Positions 49,030-58,637 are shown, numbered from the stretch's first letter. The stretch: DNA of 64,000 nucleotides from an uncultured Akkermansia sp. (GCA_949296365.1 CASFPZ010000008.1:1-64000), one strand, 5' to 3'. A program made the numbers and translations. The notes: generated by a model from the sequence alone, not told the origin.

Positions 49030-50430
49030 ATGACAATCTCTCGCCCTTGGATCGCTACGATAGTAGTAGCTGTATGGACGAGCCCCATAACCTGGGCGCA
49101 GTCAAACACAGTTGAAACACCACCTAATATTGTCATTGTCGTGTCAGACGATGCGGGTTGGGCTGACTTCGGCTTCAATGGATGTCCGGATTTCAAAACC
49201 CCTCGGTTGGACAGTCTAGCAAAGGAAGGCACAGTTTTTCAAAACGGTTATGTGACTGCCTCGGTATGTAGTCCATCGAGAGCAGGCCTATTAACAGGCC
49301 GTTACCAAACGCGGTTCGGGCATGAATTCAATTTACCCGCAGCACGCCAGGACACAACAGGATTACCTTTAACAGAAAAAACCCTAGCCGACCGTTTGAA
49401 AGCGGTCGGTTATGATACGGCTGCGTTCGGGAAATGGCACTTAGGCTCAGGAGAAGGGTATTGGCCTGCTGATCGTGGTTTCGATTATTCGTATATTTTC
49501 CTAAGGGGATCGCGGGGTTACATGCCAGAAAACAAACTGACCGACAACGACCGTACGATGCGGTTAAATGGCCAACCTCAGCAATTAAAGGAATACTTGA
49601 CTGATTCTATTGCACGCCATGCTGCAAAGTATATCCAGTCTAAAAAAGATTCCAGCAAACCCTTGTTCATGTACATAGCCTTTAATTGTCCGCATAGCCC
49701 GTTGCAAGCCAAACCGGAATATCAACAACGCTTCCCAAAATTGAAAGGAGCTCGTCAAGTCATCGCTGCCATGCAAACAAGCATGGACGAAGGTATCGGA
49801 TCAATCGTCGAGGCTTTGAAAACAACTGGGCGTTGGGATAACACCGTATTTTGGTTTATCAACGACAATGGCGGTGCAACTTATGGTCAATTCAACAACG
49901 GCGAGTTGCGAGGTCATAAAGGAACGTTGTTTGAAGGGGGAGTCAAAGTGGGGTGGTTTGTTCACATGCCCAAAGGGACCAAACAACCAGCACGCATTGA
50001 CTCTCCAGCTATCTCGTTGGACATTGCCCGCACCTCACTAAGCGCAGCAGGAATCCCTGCCCATCAATTGAAGGACTTGGAGGGAATCGATTTGTTACCC
50101 TGCTTGACGGGGAATACGACTTCGTTACCAAAGCGACCGTTGTTCTGGCGGCAAAGCAACAAGGGATCTGTGCTAAGCGACGGCTGGAAGCTGCTTTTAC
50201 TTTCTGGCAAACCTGATCAGTTGTTTCATTTGGCAGAAGACCCCAATGAAACAACGAATTTGCTCAGCCAACACCCAGATAAAGCCCAACAGTTAGCCCA
50301 ACTCTACCGCAAATGGAACCGTAATAATATTCCGCCTGCTTGGCGAGGCAGGAAAATCCGAAAGGAATCGCCCACTTCCCAAAAGGCAACACGCAAAAAC
50401 AGGGGAAAATCGTACGCACTTAAATCATGA
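49030..50430 (+). CDS. Secreted S1-family sulfatase
   Basis: Signal peptide to about residue 24 (ITWAQS). DD at 40-41, formylglycine motif CSPSR with Cys80, GKWHLG, and FINDNGG near the second metal cluster. Length 466 is compact for the family. The last 40 residues are strongly basic (many K and R), unlike the other sulfatases. GGAG lies eight to ten bases before the ATG, a reasonable SD. It is in an operon: 22 bases after the GH29-CBM32 gene, and its stop overlaps the next sulfatase by four bases. Probably removes sulfate from the fucosylated glycan attacked by the neighbouring fucosidases. Confidence 0.93.
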   Translation: MTISRPWIATIVVAVWTSPITWAQSNTVETPPNIVIVVSDDAGWADFGFNGCPDFKTPRLDSLAKEGTVFQNGYVTASVCSPSRAGLLTGRYQTRFGHEFNLPAARQDTTGLPLTEKTLADRLKAVGYDTAAFGKWHLGSGEGYWPADRGFDYSYIFLRGSRGYMPENKLTDNDRTMRLNGQPQQLKEYLTDSIARHAAKYIQSKKDSSKPLFMYIAFNCPHSPLQAKPEYQQRFPKLKGARQVIAAMQTSMDEGIGSIVEALKTTGRWDNTVFWFINDNGGATYGQFNNGELRGHKGTLFEGGVKVGWFVHMPKGTKQPARIDSPAISLDIARTSLSAAGIPAHQLKDLEGIDLLPCLTGNTTSLPKRPLFWRQSNKGSVLSDGWKLLLLSGKPDQLFHLAEDPNETTNLLSQHPDKAQQLAQLYRKWNRNNIPPAWRGRKIRKESPTSQKATRKNRGKSYALKS

Positions 50431-51980
50431 AACTCACTCAGCGAATTGTTGGTTTTATCTGTACGATTGTTATCTGCCTCTTCAGCAGTCAGACTACCTC
50501 GGCCAATGCTCAAGTTCCTGTTTCATCGGAAACATCGGCATTGCCAGAATTACCCAATATTCTTCTATTCCTCGTAGATGATATGGGTTGGCAAGATACG
50601 TCGGTACCATTTCATGTCATTGATGGGAAACCTGCCTTCTCGGAGGGAAACGCGATTTTTAAAACCCCTCATATGGAAAAACTCGCCGATCAGGGTCTCC
50701 GTTTCACGAATGCTTATGCCGCTAGTGTCTGCTCTCCATCTCGAACTGCTATCATGACGGGCAATAGTCCAGCCCGAACGCATATCTCCAATTACACATC
50801 CCCCGCAAGGCCTGCGGATACAAATAATCGTTCGATTAAGGACACCCGAGCCCCCAACTGGCGCATTGCCGGTATGAATCATCAAGATCCTTCAATAGCC
50901 CGAATGTTCAAAGAATGCGGATATCGCACAATCTTTGTCGGCAAAGCTCACTTCGGCCCCACATCTAACAAAGAAGCACAACCCCTGCAATTGGGCTTCG
51001 ACGTCAATGTTGGAGGAACCGGAGCCGGGCGCCCGGCCTCCTACTACGGAAAAGACAACTATGCCGCCAAGAGAAGAGATAACAGACCGGGGCCGCGCGA
51101 TGTCCCCCATCTCGAACGTTATCACGGCTCTGATACATTTCTAACTGAGGCCTTAACTCAAGAAATGTCTCGTGAAATCGCATCGGCCGTCCAGAAAAAA
51201 CGTCCGTTCTTTGCATACATGGCTCATTATGCCGTTCATGCTCCCTTCTCACTAGATCCTCGTTTTGAAAAACTTTACTCTGATTTAAAGGGTCCGCTAA
51301 AGCGCTACGCAACGATGATTTCCGGAATGGATCAATCTTTGGGCGACCTCATCAATACCTTGGAAAAATTAGGCGTTGCTGAAAAAACCTTAATCATCTT
51401 TGCTTCAGACAACGGCGGCGATTGCCCAAGACCTCATGCCTGCGCCCCTCTGCGTGGGAAAAAGGGAATGCCGTATGAAGGAGGTATCCGAACTCCTCTC
51501 ATCGCCGCGTGGGCTAAATCGTCCCCCGAATCGCCTCTCCAAAAGGCTTTGCCCATCCCGCAAGGCAAATTCTGCCATGATGTAGTAGCCTTGCAGGATC
51601 TATTTGCCACTTGTGCGGCATTGATCGGTGGTACTGTGCCTAAAACTGTCATCGACTCTCAAGACATCACCCCCTGTCTCAAAGGGTTGCCCAGTACGCG
51701 TTCTCAGACGTTCTTCCTCAATTTTCCACACGACCACCGCGATTCCTACTACGCTGTGTACCGAGAAAAAGACTGGAAAGTCATTTATCGCTACAACACA
51801 CAGCAATGGGAACTCTACCAAATCGGCAACGACATCGGAGAACAAACTGACTGCGCTAAGCTCCGGCCCAAAGTCCTGCAACACATGGCTCGAGAACTAA
51901 AACGCCAGCACCAGCTTCACAAGGCCCAAGTCCCTATCTCGACGAAAACAGGGGAGCCTCTGCCTATCATCCTGCCGTAA
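50427..51980 (+). CDS. Secreted S1-family sulfatase
   Basis: Signal peptide at about 1-28, followed by a short linker. DD at 51-52, CSPSR with Cys102 as formylglycine precursor, and ASDNGGD near residue 330. The GKAHFGP sequence replaces the usual GKWHLG. The long region after the signature (about 120-180) is unusual (RPADTNNRSIKDTRAPN). Length 517. It overlaps the preceding sulfatase by the ATGA stop/start, so the two are translated together, and an IS remnant begins ten bases after its stop. Confidence 0.93.
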   Translation: MKLTQRIVGFICTIVICLFSSQTTSANAQVPVSSETSALPELPNILLFLVDDMGWQDTSVPFHVIDGKPAFSEGNAIFKTPHMEKLADQGLRFTNAYAASVCSPSRTAIMTGNSPARTHISNYTSPARPADTNNRSIKDTRAPNWRIAGMNHQDPSIARMFKECGYRTIFVGKAHFGPTSNKEAQPLQLGFDVNVGGTGAGRPASYYGKDNYAAKRRDNRPGPRDVPHLERYHGSDTFLTEALTQEMSREIASAVQKKRPFFAYMAHYAVHAPFSLDPRFEKLYSDLKGPLKRYATMISGMDQSLGDLINTLEKLGVAEKTLIIFASDNGGDCPRPHACAPLRGKKGMPYEGGIRTPLIAAWAKSSPESPLQKALPIPQGKFCHDVVALQDLFATCAALIGGTVPKTVIDSQDITPCLKGLPSTRSQTFFLNFPHDHRDSYYAVYREKDWKVIYRYNTQQWELYQIGNDIGEQTDCAKLRPKVLQHMARELKRQHQLHKAQVPISTKTGEPLPIILP

Positions 51981-51989
51981 AAAGACTAA

Positions 51990-52785
51990 AGGGAGCTTCT
52001 AAAAATCCATTCATATTAACTGACGATCCAAAGTGCCCCCAAAACTGTGGCTCAACTGATCAGTGTTGGGCTGTAATGTGGACAAAAAATACTATCCATA
52101 GAATCTCTCTTCGCCCAACGAGACTCTGTGTCCTTATGGTATTTCTTGTGAGGCTGCTTCTTCCACAGGCTTTCACCGGAGCCCGATTGAATCGCGGCAT
52201 TCTCCTAACGGGTATTGCGCTGCCGAGGACTTACCATAAAACTAGCCTCAATGATTTCCCCCGAGTGAAGTATCAGTCCCTGGCTCTTGAGATACTCGTA
52301 AACCCTCTTGAATAACATGTTGTACAGTCCGTTGTTGCTCAGTTTATTACGGTATTCACACACTGTTAGGGCATCGGGCACGTCCAATACACTTTCCACT
52401 CCGATAAACTCGCGAAAGCTCATGCGGTCTTTTATTTGGTACTCCGTCTGCTCGTCACTTAAACCGTAAAGGCGTTGGACAAACAGAACCTTAAATATCA
52501 AGACTGGATCAATTGGGCGGCGGCCTGCTTTGCTTTTGCGTTCTTCTCTTGGGAGACCTCGTTCTAACTCGGGGCGGAACATCTCGAAATCTACATACTG
52601 GGATATGACCTCTAGAGGATTTCCTAATTTTGAGAGTGTCTTCAGAGTATCTGGGACTTCAAATAACCCTGCTCCTTCTTGTTTCTGACGGTATTGGTGA
52701 GCCTTTTTCATTTCTTTTCTTTCCTGAAAGAGAATTTAAACTTTATTCCATTGACTTGCAATAGATTAATTTTTAGAACCCTCCA
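51990..52785 (-). mobile_element. Internally deleted IS5-type element
   Basis: Terminal inverted repeats are visible: 51991-52006 and 52769-52784 share the ten-base core TTCTAAAAAT, with three of the six outer bases also matching. TAA flanks both ends (51987-51989 and 52786-52788), fitting the T-N-A target duplications of IS5-family members. The element spans only about 0.8 kb instead of 1.0-1.2 kb, and its transposase gene is broken by a nonsense codon and a deletion. It is likely unable to move by itself but could be moved by a relative supplying transposase. Confidence 0.7.
52052..52711 (-). pseudogene. Broken IS5-family transposase
   Basis: The first 168 codons (52711-52205) encode a typical IS5-type N-terminus: KAGRRPIDPVLIFKVLFVQRLY, a helix-turn region, and the IIEASFMVSPRQRNTR segment that contains the first catalytic acid area. 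An in-frame TAG at 52205-52207 ends the frame. The same frame continues past it with clear homology (ENAAIQSG, KKQPHKKYHKDTESRWAKR) and then loses similarity and stops at 52052, about where the element's left end lies. The catalytic second half is missing. The organism uses TAG as a real stop elsewhere (24943), so this is inactivation, not recoding. Confidence 0.85.
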
Positions 52786-52789
52786 TAAA

Positions 52790-53225
52790 TACATTAATTT
52801 CATACCTGCTTAGAAGATAATCATTTCTAATCCATAGAGATTTGATCTATAAAGATTACTCCTTTGAATTTTACGTAAAAAAAATATCCAAGGCTTCAAT
52901 GTGGTGGTCAACTCGTTTCGCTATGGAGTCAACAATGGCAAGTCAGCCAATGCGGCTCTATCTCGGATCCAATCCAAGACCTGTGGACTCTTCAACGTTC
53001 CCTATCTCTTCCTCAAACTTCGACAATGCTTTTACCAGCGGATTTGAAACAGAGCCGATTTCAGGGAATTGGTCATTTTACGCTTTGACAAACGACTTGT
53101 ATTGAGTAGGATTCTGCTCCCCTCATTAATTTGACTGTTGCATCGCAACAACGGGAATCGGGGAGGAAATGCAGCAGGGTTCCCGCTACTTAGTCTTCCT
53201 GCTTTAAGGGAGGCCACCACATATT
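52790..53225. other. Non-coding gap and rpsB leader
   Basis: About 440 bases with several short frames but none with signal peptide, motif or composition that supports a gene. The stretch 52900-53050 has a codon-like texture in one frame (NVVVNSFRYGVNNGKSANAA) that might be a decayed gene; I could not identify it. The last 80 bases are the rpsB leader with inverted segments (CGGGAAT near 53150 and ATTCCCG-like text after 53180). Confidence 0.35.
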
Positions 53226-53945
53226 ATGATTAACGAACTGATCAACGAGATGGTAGAAGCCGGCGTCCATTATGGGCACCAGACTCGCAAATGGCATCCA
53301 GCCATGAAGAAGTACATCCTCAAGGCCAAATCCGGCATTCATATCATCAATCTTGAGGAAACAGAAAAAAGCCTCGATAAAGCATCTGCTTTTTTGGCTG
53401 ATCTTGCCAGACGCAATAGGAAGATCCTTTTTGTTGGATGCAAACGCCAAGCCCAGGAACCGGTTCGCGAAGCTGCTGAAGCTACGGGACAGTACTATGT
53501 CAACTTCCGTTGGTTGGGGGGCATGTTGACGAACATGACCACCATCCGCAAGAGTATCGAACGACTTTCTTACCTCGAAAGCATTGAAAAAGCTCCAGAG
53601 TACAAGAGCATGTCCAAGAAAGAATTGGCAGCCCTTGACCGCGAACGACAGAAACTGGAGCGCAACTTGCAAGGTATCCGTAACATGGGCGGCAAACCAG
53701 ATGCCATGGTTGCAATTGGCGCAGACCATGAAGATATTGCTATCCGCGAAGCTCATCGTCTTAACATCCCAGTCGTGGCTATAGTCGACACCAACGCCGA
53801 TCCTACAGGTATTGATTACCCAATCCCAGCTAACGACGATGCAGTTCGTTCCATCCGTGTCGTTCTGAATTGCCTTGTAAAGGCCATCAATGACGCTAAC
53901 GGCGTATCTTCGTCGGAGGAGGCTCCGACTGCTTCCGAAGCCTAA
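53226..53945 (+). CDS. rpsB: 30S ribosomal protein S2
   Basis: Ribosomal protein bS... of the small subunit head (uS2), required for assembly. Marks: [23 protein letters not shown] near the start, [19 protein letters not shown], the RWLGGMLTN segment and [29 protein letters not shown]. Length 239 is normal. A real SD (AAGGGAGG) lies 13 bases ahead of ATG, one of few clear ones in the window. Followed 32 bases later by tsf, the standard bacterial rpsB-tsf pair. Confidence 0.98.
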   Translation: MINELINEMVEAGVHYGHQTRKWHPAMKKYILKAKSGIHIINLEETEKSLDKASAFLADLARRNRKILFVGCKRQAQEPVREAAEATGQYYVNFRWLGGMLTNMTTIRKSIERLSYLESIEKAPEYKSMSKKELAALDRERQKLERNLQGIRNMGGKPDAMVAIGADHEDIAIREAHRLNIPVVAIVDTNADPTGIDYPIPANDDAVRSIRVVLNCLVKAINDANGVSSSEEAPTASEA

Positions 53946-53977
53946 GGTTCTAACTTCAAACTTATTCTTAGACAATT

Positions 53978-54856
53978 ATGGCAGAAATTACAGCAGCTCT
54001 CGTTAAAGAGCTCCGCGACAAAACCAACGCGGGGATGATGGATTGTAAAAAGGCTCTGAAAGAAACGAACGGAAACCTGGAAGAAGCGATCCTTTTCCTC
54101 CGCGAAAAAGGTATTGCCAAGGCTGCAGCCAAGGCTGATCGTGCGGCCAATCAAGGTATCATTGCCTCTGGCATCATGCCCTGTGGTCGCAATGGCATCC
54201 TGCTCGAAGTCAACTGCGAAACCGACTTTGTTGCCAAAAACGACAACTTCCGTCAGTTTGTCAGCACAGTCAATGAGGCTCTGCTTGCTTCCAACGCCAA
54301 TGATCTGGATGCTGCGCTAAAGGTTTCTTTTGCTGGCGGTACCATGGAAGAATTCATCAAGGCTAAAGTCATTGAAATTGGTGAGAATATGATGCTACGC
54401 AAGTTCACCCGTTACACCATCGAAGACGGTGTTTCTGGCGTTGTTGCATCCTATATCCACATGGGTGGCAAGGTTGGCGTGCTCTTGAAGGTTGTTACTG
54501 GCAAAGAAGAAACGGTGAAGAACGAACAATTCCTCGAACTCGTCAAGGATCTTACCCTTCACATTGCAGCAGCAGCCCCTCGTTGCCTTGGTCCAGATGA
54601 CCTGGATGCCGAATTCATCGCCCAGGAACAGGAAATTGCCCGCAAACAACTCTTGGAAGAAGGTAAACCGGAAAACCTGATCGAAAAGATCCTGCCTGGT
54701 AAACTAAAAGCTCTCCAGAGTATGAATTGCCTTCTGTGCCAAGCTTTCATTAAAAATGATAAGCTCACCGTCGGTAATCTGTTAAAAGACAAGTCCAAAG
54801 AACTTGGTGACACGATCTCCATCGCTTCTTTTGAGCTTTACAAACTTGGCCTATAA
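53978..54856 (+). CDS. tsf: Elongation factor Ts
   Basis: Exchanges GDP for GTP on EF-Tu during translation. The N-terminal VKELRDKTNAGMMDCKKALKE and the EVNCETDFVAKN core motif are diagnostic, and the GVSGVVASYIHMGGKVGVLL segment follows. At 292 residues it is near the family norm. Cotranscribed with rpsB, and a terminator follows 40 bases after the stop. Confidence 0.98.
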   Translation: MAEITAALVKELRDKTNAGMMDCKKALKETNGNLEEAILFLREKGIAKAAAKADRAANQGIIASGIMPCGRNGILLEVNCETDFVAKNDNFRQFVSTVNEALLASNANDLDAALKVSFAGGTMEEFIKAKVIEIGENMMLRKFTRYTIEDGVSGVVASYIHMGGKVGVLLKVVTGKEETVKNEQFLELVKDLTLHIAAAAPRCLGPDDLDAEFIAQEQEIARKQLLEEGKPENLIEKILPGKLKALQSMNCLLCQAFIKNDKLTVGNLLKDKSKELGDTISIASFELYKLGL

Positions 54857-54895
54857 ACTGTTTGCAAAATAGGCTTTTTATTAAAAATATTTACG

Positions 54896-54923
54896 GAGCG
54901 TCCTAGTCAGGACGCTCTTTTTG
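54896..54923 (+). terminator. Intrinsic terminator of rpsB-tsf
   Basis: A nine-base stem (GAGCGTCCT, 54896-54904, with AGGACGCTC at 54909-54917), four-base loop and TTTTTG tail. Between here and 55147 no gene is seen. Confidence 0.93.
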
Positions 54924-55147
54924 TTTCAGGAGGAAACTCCATGTCCCCATTAAATAAGAATGGCAAAATCCTCCGATGAGGATTTTCCTTGGGCAACCCA
55001 TGAAAAAAGGCCAACTGAGGATTGGTGGCCACAGGACATGGCTGAAATAACGTTGTTAAGGGGAAATATACACAAAATTCGGGGAGCCACTGGCTAGAGT
55101 CCATGGCTCCCCGAGTACATGTTGTTCTTAAAAAACTCGAGATTACT

Positions 55148-58100
55148 TTAATGAGTCTTAGCTTGATCTCGAATCATTTCACGAATATTGCGAGCTTCAA
55201 TAGCTTCATTTCTTTCACGTTCGTTGACACGTGCGCGATAGAACGCCTTTTCGGCATCTGACCAGAGATTTGCTTCGTCGTATTCTCCAGCAAAAGGAAT
55301 GTTGAGATCGATCCAGGCGCATAGTTTATCCCAGTCTTCCTGAGTAAGTTTGACATTTTGATGGCCCTTTTCGAGGAGTTGGATCATGCCACTGCGAATG
55401 GAACCAGCGCGGTAAGGAGGATACTGTTGCATCAACTCAAACCTCGTATACCAAGAAATGTATTTATTAGGTTCATCGGCATTGCGCTGTCCGCGGATCC
55501 TCGGTCCCCATATCTTGTCATTACCAGCAAATCCAAAATCCTCCGGATTATGACCGTTGGCAGGACGAGCTTTTGTCAACGAATGATAGGACCGGTAGAA
55601 CTTTCTCTTGGCCACAGGATCATCGGCATAGGGTTCGGCTGTCAGGAGAAGTTTTTGAGCTGATCCGCCAATCTTGTGGCAAGAAATACAATGTTTGTCG
55701 AAAACTGGTTGAACTTCTGCGATGAAACTGAACGCCCGGGGCGGCCCATAGAACGGCTGGAGCGTTTCAGCTTCTTTCAACGAGGCAATCGTTCTGATTG
55801 ATGGATTCAACGGACTACGACTCTTGTCTTCATGACAGCCCACACAGGAAAATTTCTCTGCTGGCATCAATGTTGCCCAAGAACGCATCGTCTGGATGAC
55901 GCGATTTTTTTCATCTAACAATTGGAAATACAGTGGTTTACGCGCAGGCGCCTTAAACATAGCCGAACCGTCCTCGTAGACCGTAGCATCGCCAATGATC
56001 CGCTTGGCATCAAACGAGGCCAAACCATGTCCTGTAGGCATCACAGTATCCCAAGCGCCCCCCGGCCCAATGCCGCGCCCTGTGCCGATGGTTGCATTCT
56101 TGTACAGCATCTCGATCACACGGATTTTTTTGACGCTGCCAGGTTTGATACCCTTGGCTGCTTCGCCATAATAGACATTCTGAACGTAGAAAATACCTTC
56201 GTCCTTGGTATAATCGACCTCAGATGGACGCACCATCGGTTTATATCTCGGTCGATCGGGAATCACCTGCAAACAAGAAGTCTTCGGATCGGATGCCAAC
56301 AATTCTCGCTCACCGATGTCGCTTAGATAATACAACGAATAATCAGCACCATTTTTAGGCGCAATAGATACCAGGTAATCCTTCTCTGATACAGCGTAGG
56401 GGTTCGAAAATTGTTCACCCCATTTACCGTACGAATCATTATAACCTCGCCCAGTTACAGGTTTTTTATAGCCGGGCATTTCCACAATGCCTTGGTCGAG
56501 TTCAACGCCTTTGGAAACATCCATCAAAGCTAACTTGCCTCCCTGCGTCGTGTGATAACCGCCAATAATGCAAATCACCTTGTTTGAGTTCGGAATAGCT
56601 CGGGCATGTTGGAAGCTGTTGGGCAACCCCGTCTGGTTACCGTAAAATTCCGTCTGAGCTGTTCCATCCGAGTTCATCACAAAAAGAGCATGCGCCGAAG
56701 ATTGCCCGCGATCGTTGTAATCGCGACGAGTAAAAACAACTCGTCCATCATTTAACAACGACGGAAACGCCGTATTTGTTTGGTCAAAACCAACGCGGCG
56801 AGCATATTTGCCATCTCCATTCATAATAAAGAGATTACTCAAGTCTCCCCAACCACAGGTAATATGTTGCACGATCCGTGACGAACTAAACATGATGTCG
56901 CCATTGGGCAAATAACATGGCTCCATGCTCGAACCATACGTTTCTTTCGTCGTCAACTGCCGCGTCTTGCCCGTCGTGCGATCTAACTCATAAATTTGAT
57001 AGTTGGATTGCGGAGCTCCGGTCGAAGCTAACTTAACCGTATCCCATGTAACAGGCGAAAAAAACAGAGTCGAATCGTAATGCTTTTTAGTTTCACGCTT
57101 CGCATATAAAAGTTTGGATCCGTCGAACGACAGTTCCGGATCGCGCACTGATCCCTCGCCAGGATCAACTAAAACTTTCTCTTCAGCAAAATTGCCATTC
57201 TTATCTTCCGACAAGTCCAAGGTACACAACGAGGACGGTTGGTTCGCACCTTCGGTTTCCGTAATCAAGTAAATGCCTGAGCGGCTTCCAAATACATGGT
57301 GCTTGGCAAAAATCAACTTAGACGAATATGCCCGTACGCGATCCAAACGCATCTGCCGCCGGGCATATGCTAGTTTCTCATATAATTTCGTCCAATCCCC
57401 CAATTGTGTCTGAGCCTTGTTTTTGAGCTGTTCCCATTCTTCCTTGAATTGGGAAGCCATATTAGGCCAACTCCGCACGAGCTGTTCGGTTGCCTGTTTC
57501 ATCAACTCAAGAGTGTCTTTAGCTGCAACAATCTCCTGTGCTCCCTTGCCTGCATCTTGACGCAACCAAACTTCCTGATGCGGGAAACGTTGACTGAGCT
57601 GTTCTCCAAGAATCTTTTCTGTCCCGGGTAACAGAGTACCGCTTTCTTCCAATTGATCAGCCGCGACCACCGCTTCTCCCCACCCTTTTGCCTGAGATAA
57701 AGTCTGATCAATCTTTTTCGAATTGTCTGCTACTACCTTGTTAAAAGTGTCTGGTGAAGGATCTGTCGATAAAAAACCGTACTTCATATCCATCAAGTAC
57801 TTCGAATTCAACTTGTCGGCCAACACTCTCAGTGTATGATCTCCTGCCTTCAACTGGCCAGACCAGACGAGCGTTGTTTGGAAATCATTAAAATCACGCG
57901 TGGTTTTGACAGACCAATCGCCAATTTTTTGACCATCTAAATAGATGCCTGTTATGCCGCCCTGATCGCCCGGACAAGCAATCAACCCGTAAAAATAGTA
58001 TGTTCCATCCTGTGGCACCTTAATTTTCCATTCGGCGCCACTACCTACGCCCTGCCAATTGCGTAGGAACCCGCCCGTTGTCGATACATCTTTACCGACC

Positions 58101-58192
58101 AAGACAGGATTTTCGCCTGATAAAAACATCAAATCGGTCGCTGAACACAACGATCCTAGGAGAGTGATTAACAAGGGAATAGCTGTTTTCAT
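55148..58192 (-). CDS. Secreted PD40/HZS-alpha-like protein with two c-type haem motifs
   Basis: A 1,014-residue exported protein. The signal peptide ends near residue 18. Residues about 25-145 are a beta-rich, NPCBM/CBM-like domain (TYYFYGLIACPGDQGG). About 150-290 is helical. From about 300 to 640 a six-blade-type beta-propeller has TolB/PD40-type segments (DPELSFDGSKLLYAKRE, SLLNDGRVVFTRRD), and from 640 to 760 a domain that resembles the middle part of hydrazine synthase alpha-like proteins of Planctomycetes and Verrucomicrobia. Two CXXCH motifs, CVGCH (Cys783) and CISCH (Cys835), would bind c-type haem. Electron-transfer or oxidoreductase role suggested; substrate unknown. It is transcribed away from the GH120 pair. 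Confidence 0.85.
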   Translation of the reverse strand: MKTAIPLLITLLGSLCSATDLMFLSGENPVLVGKDVSTTGGFLRNWQGVGSGAEWKIKVPQDGTYYFYGLIACPGDQGGITGIYLDGQKIGDWSVKTTRDFNDFQTTLVWSGQLKAGDHTLRVLADKLNSKYLMDMKYGFLSTDPSPDTFNKVVADNSKKIDQTLSQAKGWGEAVVAADQLEESGTLLPGTEKILGEQLSQRFPHQEVWLRQDAGKGAQEIVAAKDTLELMKQATEQLVRSWPNMASQFKEEWEQLKNKAQTQLGDWTKLYEKLAYARRQMRLDRVRAYSSKLIFAKHHVFGSRSGIYLITETEGANQPSSLCTLDLSEDKNGNFAEEKVLVDPGEGSVRDPELSFDGSKLLYAKRETKKHYDSTLFFSPVTWDTVKLASTGAPQSNYQIYELDRTTGKTRQLTTKETYGSSMEPCYLPNGDIMFSSSRIVQHITCGWGDLSNLFIMNGDGKYARRVGFDQTNTAFPSLLNDGRVVFTRRDYNDRGQSSAHALFVMNSDGTAQTEFYGNQTGLPNSFQHARAIPNSNKVICIIGGYHTTQGGKLALMDVSKGVELDQGIVEMPGYKKPVTGRGYNDSYGKWGEQFSNPYAVSEKDYLVSIAPKNGADYSLYYLSDIGERELLASDPKTSCLQVIPDRPRYKPMVRPSEVDYTKDEGIFYVQNVYYGEAAKGIKPGSVKKIRVIEMLYKNATIGTGRGIGPGGAWDTVMPTGHGLASFDAKRIIGDATVYEDGSAMFKAPARKPLYFQLLDEKNRVIQTMRSWATLMPAEKFSCVGCHEDKSRSPLNPSIRTIASLKEAETLQPFYGPPRAFSFIAEVQPVFDKHCISCHKIGGSAQKLLLTAEPYADDPVAKRKFYRSYHSLTKARPANGHNPEDFGFAGNDKIWGPRIRGQRNADEPNKYISWYTRFELMQQYPPYRAGSIRSGMIQLLEKGHQNVKLTQEDWDKLCAWIDLNIPFAGEYDEANLWSDAEKAFYRARVNERERNEAIEARNIREMIRDQAKTH

Positions 58193-58637
58193 AGATTATC
58201 ACTATATACGTTACATGTCTCGCATCTATTTCAATCCTGCTCAAAAAAATTCAAATTTTTCCTCTCTCAGTTTAACTGTTATGAGCCACCACCGCCCCTT
58301 CAATTCTCTTAAACTAACTCAACTATAAATTCTTAAATTATTCCACAATTTAATATTGGAAAATCATAATTTAACATCTTCATTTTTATTTTATCGATCT
58401 AGCAATCAATTTATTTGTAATCAATTAATCATTTAGTTGGTGTTCAATCAATGGATATTGAAAATTTAGCTTATTATCCCCTCCAATTTAGTTTTTTAAA
58501 AATTCATTTTTTAGGGTTCCATGAAAATTTTTCTTTTTTTGATTTTTAACAGTTAACATGAAAGATCGTTATCAGGTTTTCCGTATGATGTAGAGTATAC
58601 AGACAGTCGTTTCAGTTCATTCATTTCATTGCCTCTT
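58193..58637. promoter_or_regulatory. Divergent A/T-rich region with paired decamers
   Basis: A 445-base, strongly A/T-rich spacer between the cytochrome-type gene (minus) and the first GH120 gene (plus). The decamer TTAACTGTTA occurs once on each strand: plus at 58272-58281 and minus at 58547-58556, each about 80 bases upstream of the adjacent start codon (58192 and 58638). Their mirror placement suggests operators for one regulator, but no regulator gene is in the window. No gene or RNA is seen inside. Confidence 0.5.

Noticed and set aside
52205..52207. TAG inside the transposase might be read as an amino acid.
   Set aside because: The sulfatase ending at 24943 uses TAG as a normal terminal codon, and the transposase lacks its second half, so inactivation is the simple explanation.
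52842..53105. An 87-residue frame upstream of rpsB.
   Set aside because: No conserved motif, signal or start context; likely non-coding leader or decayed sequence.
58447..58560. An RNA gene in the A/T-rich divergent spacer.
   Set aside because: The sequence is too A/T-rich for a stable fold and contains no known RNA motif.
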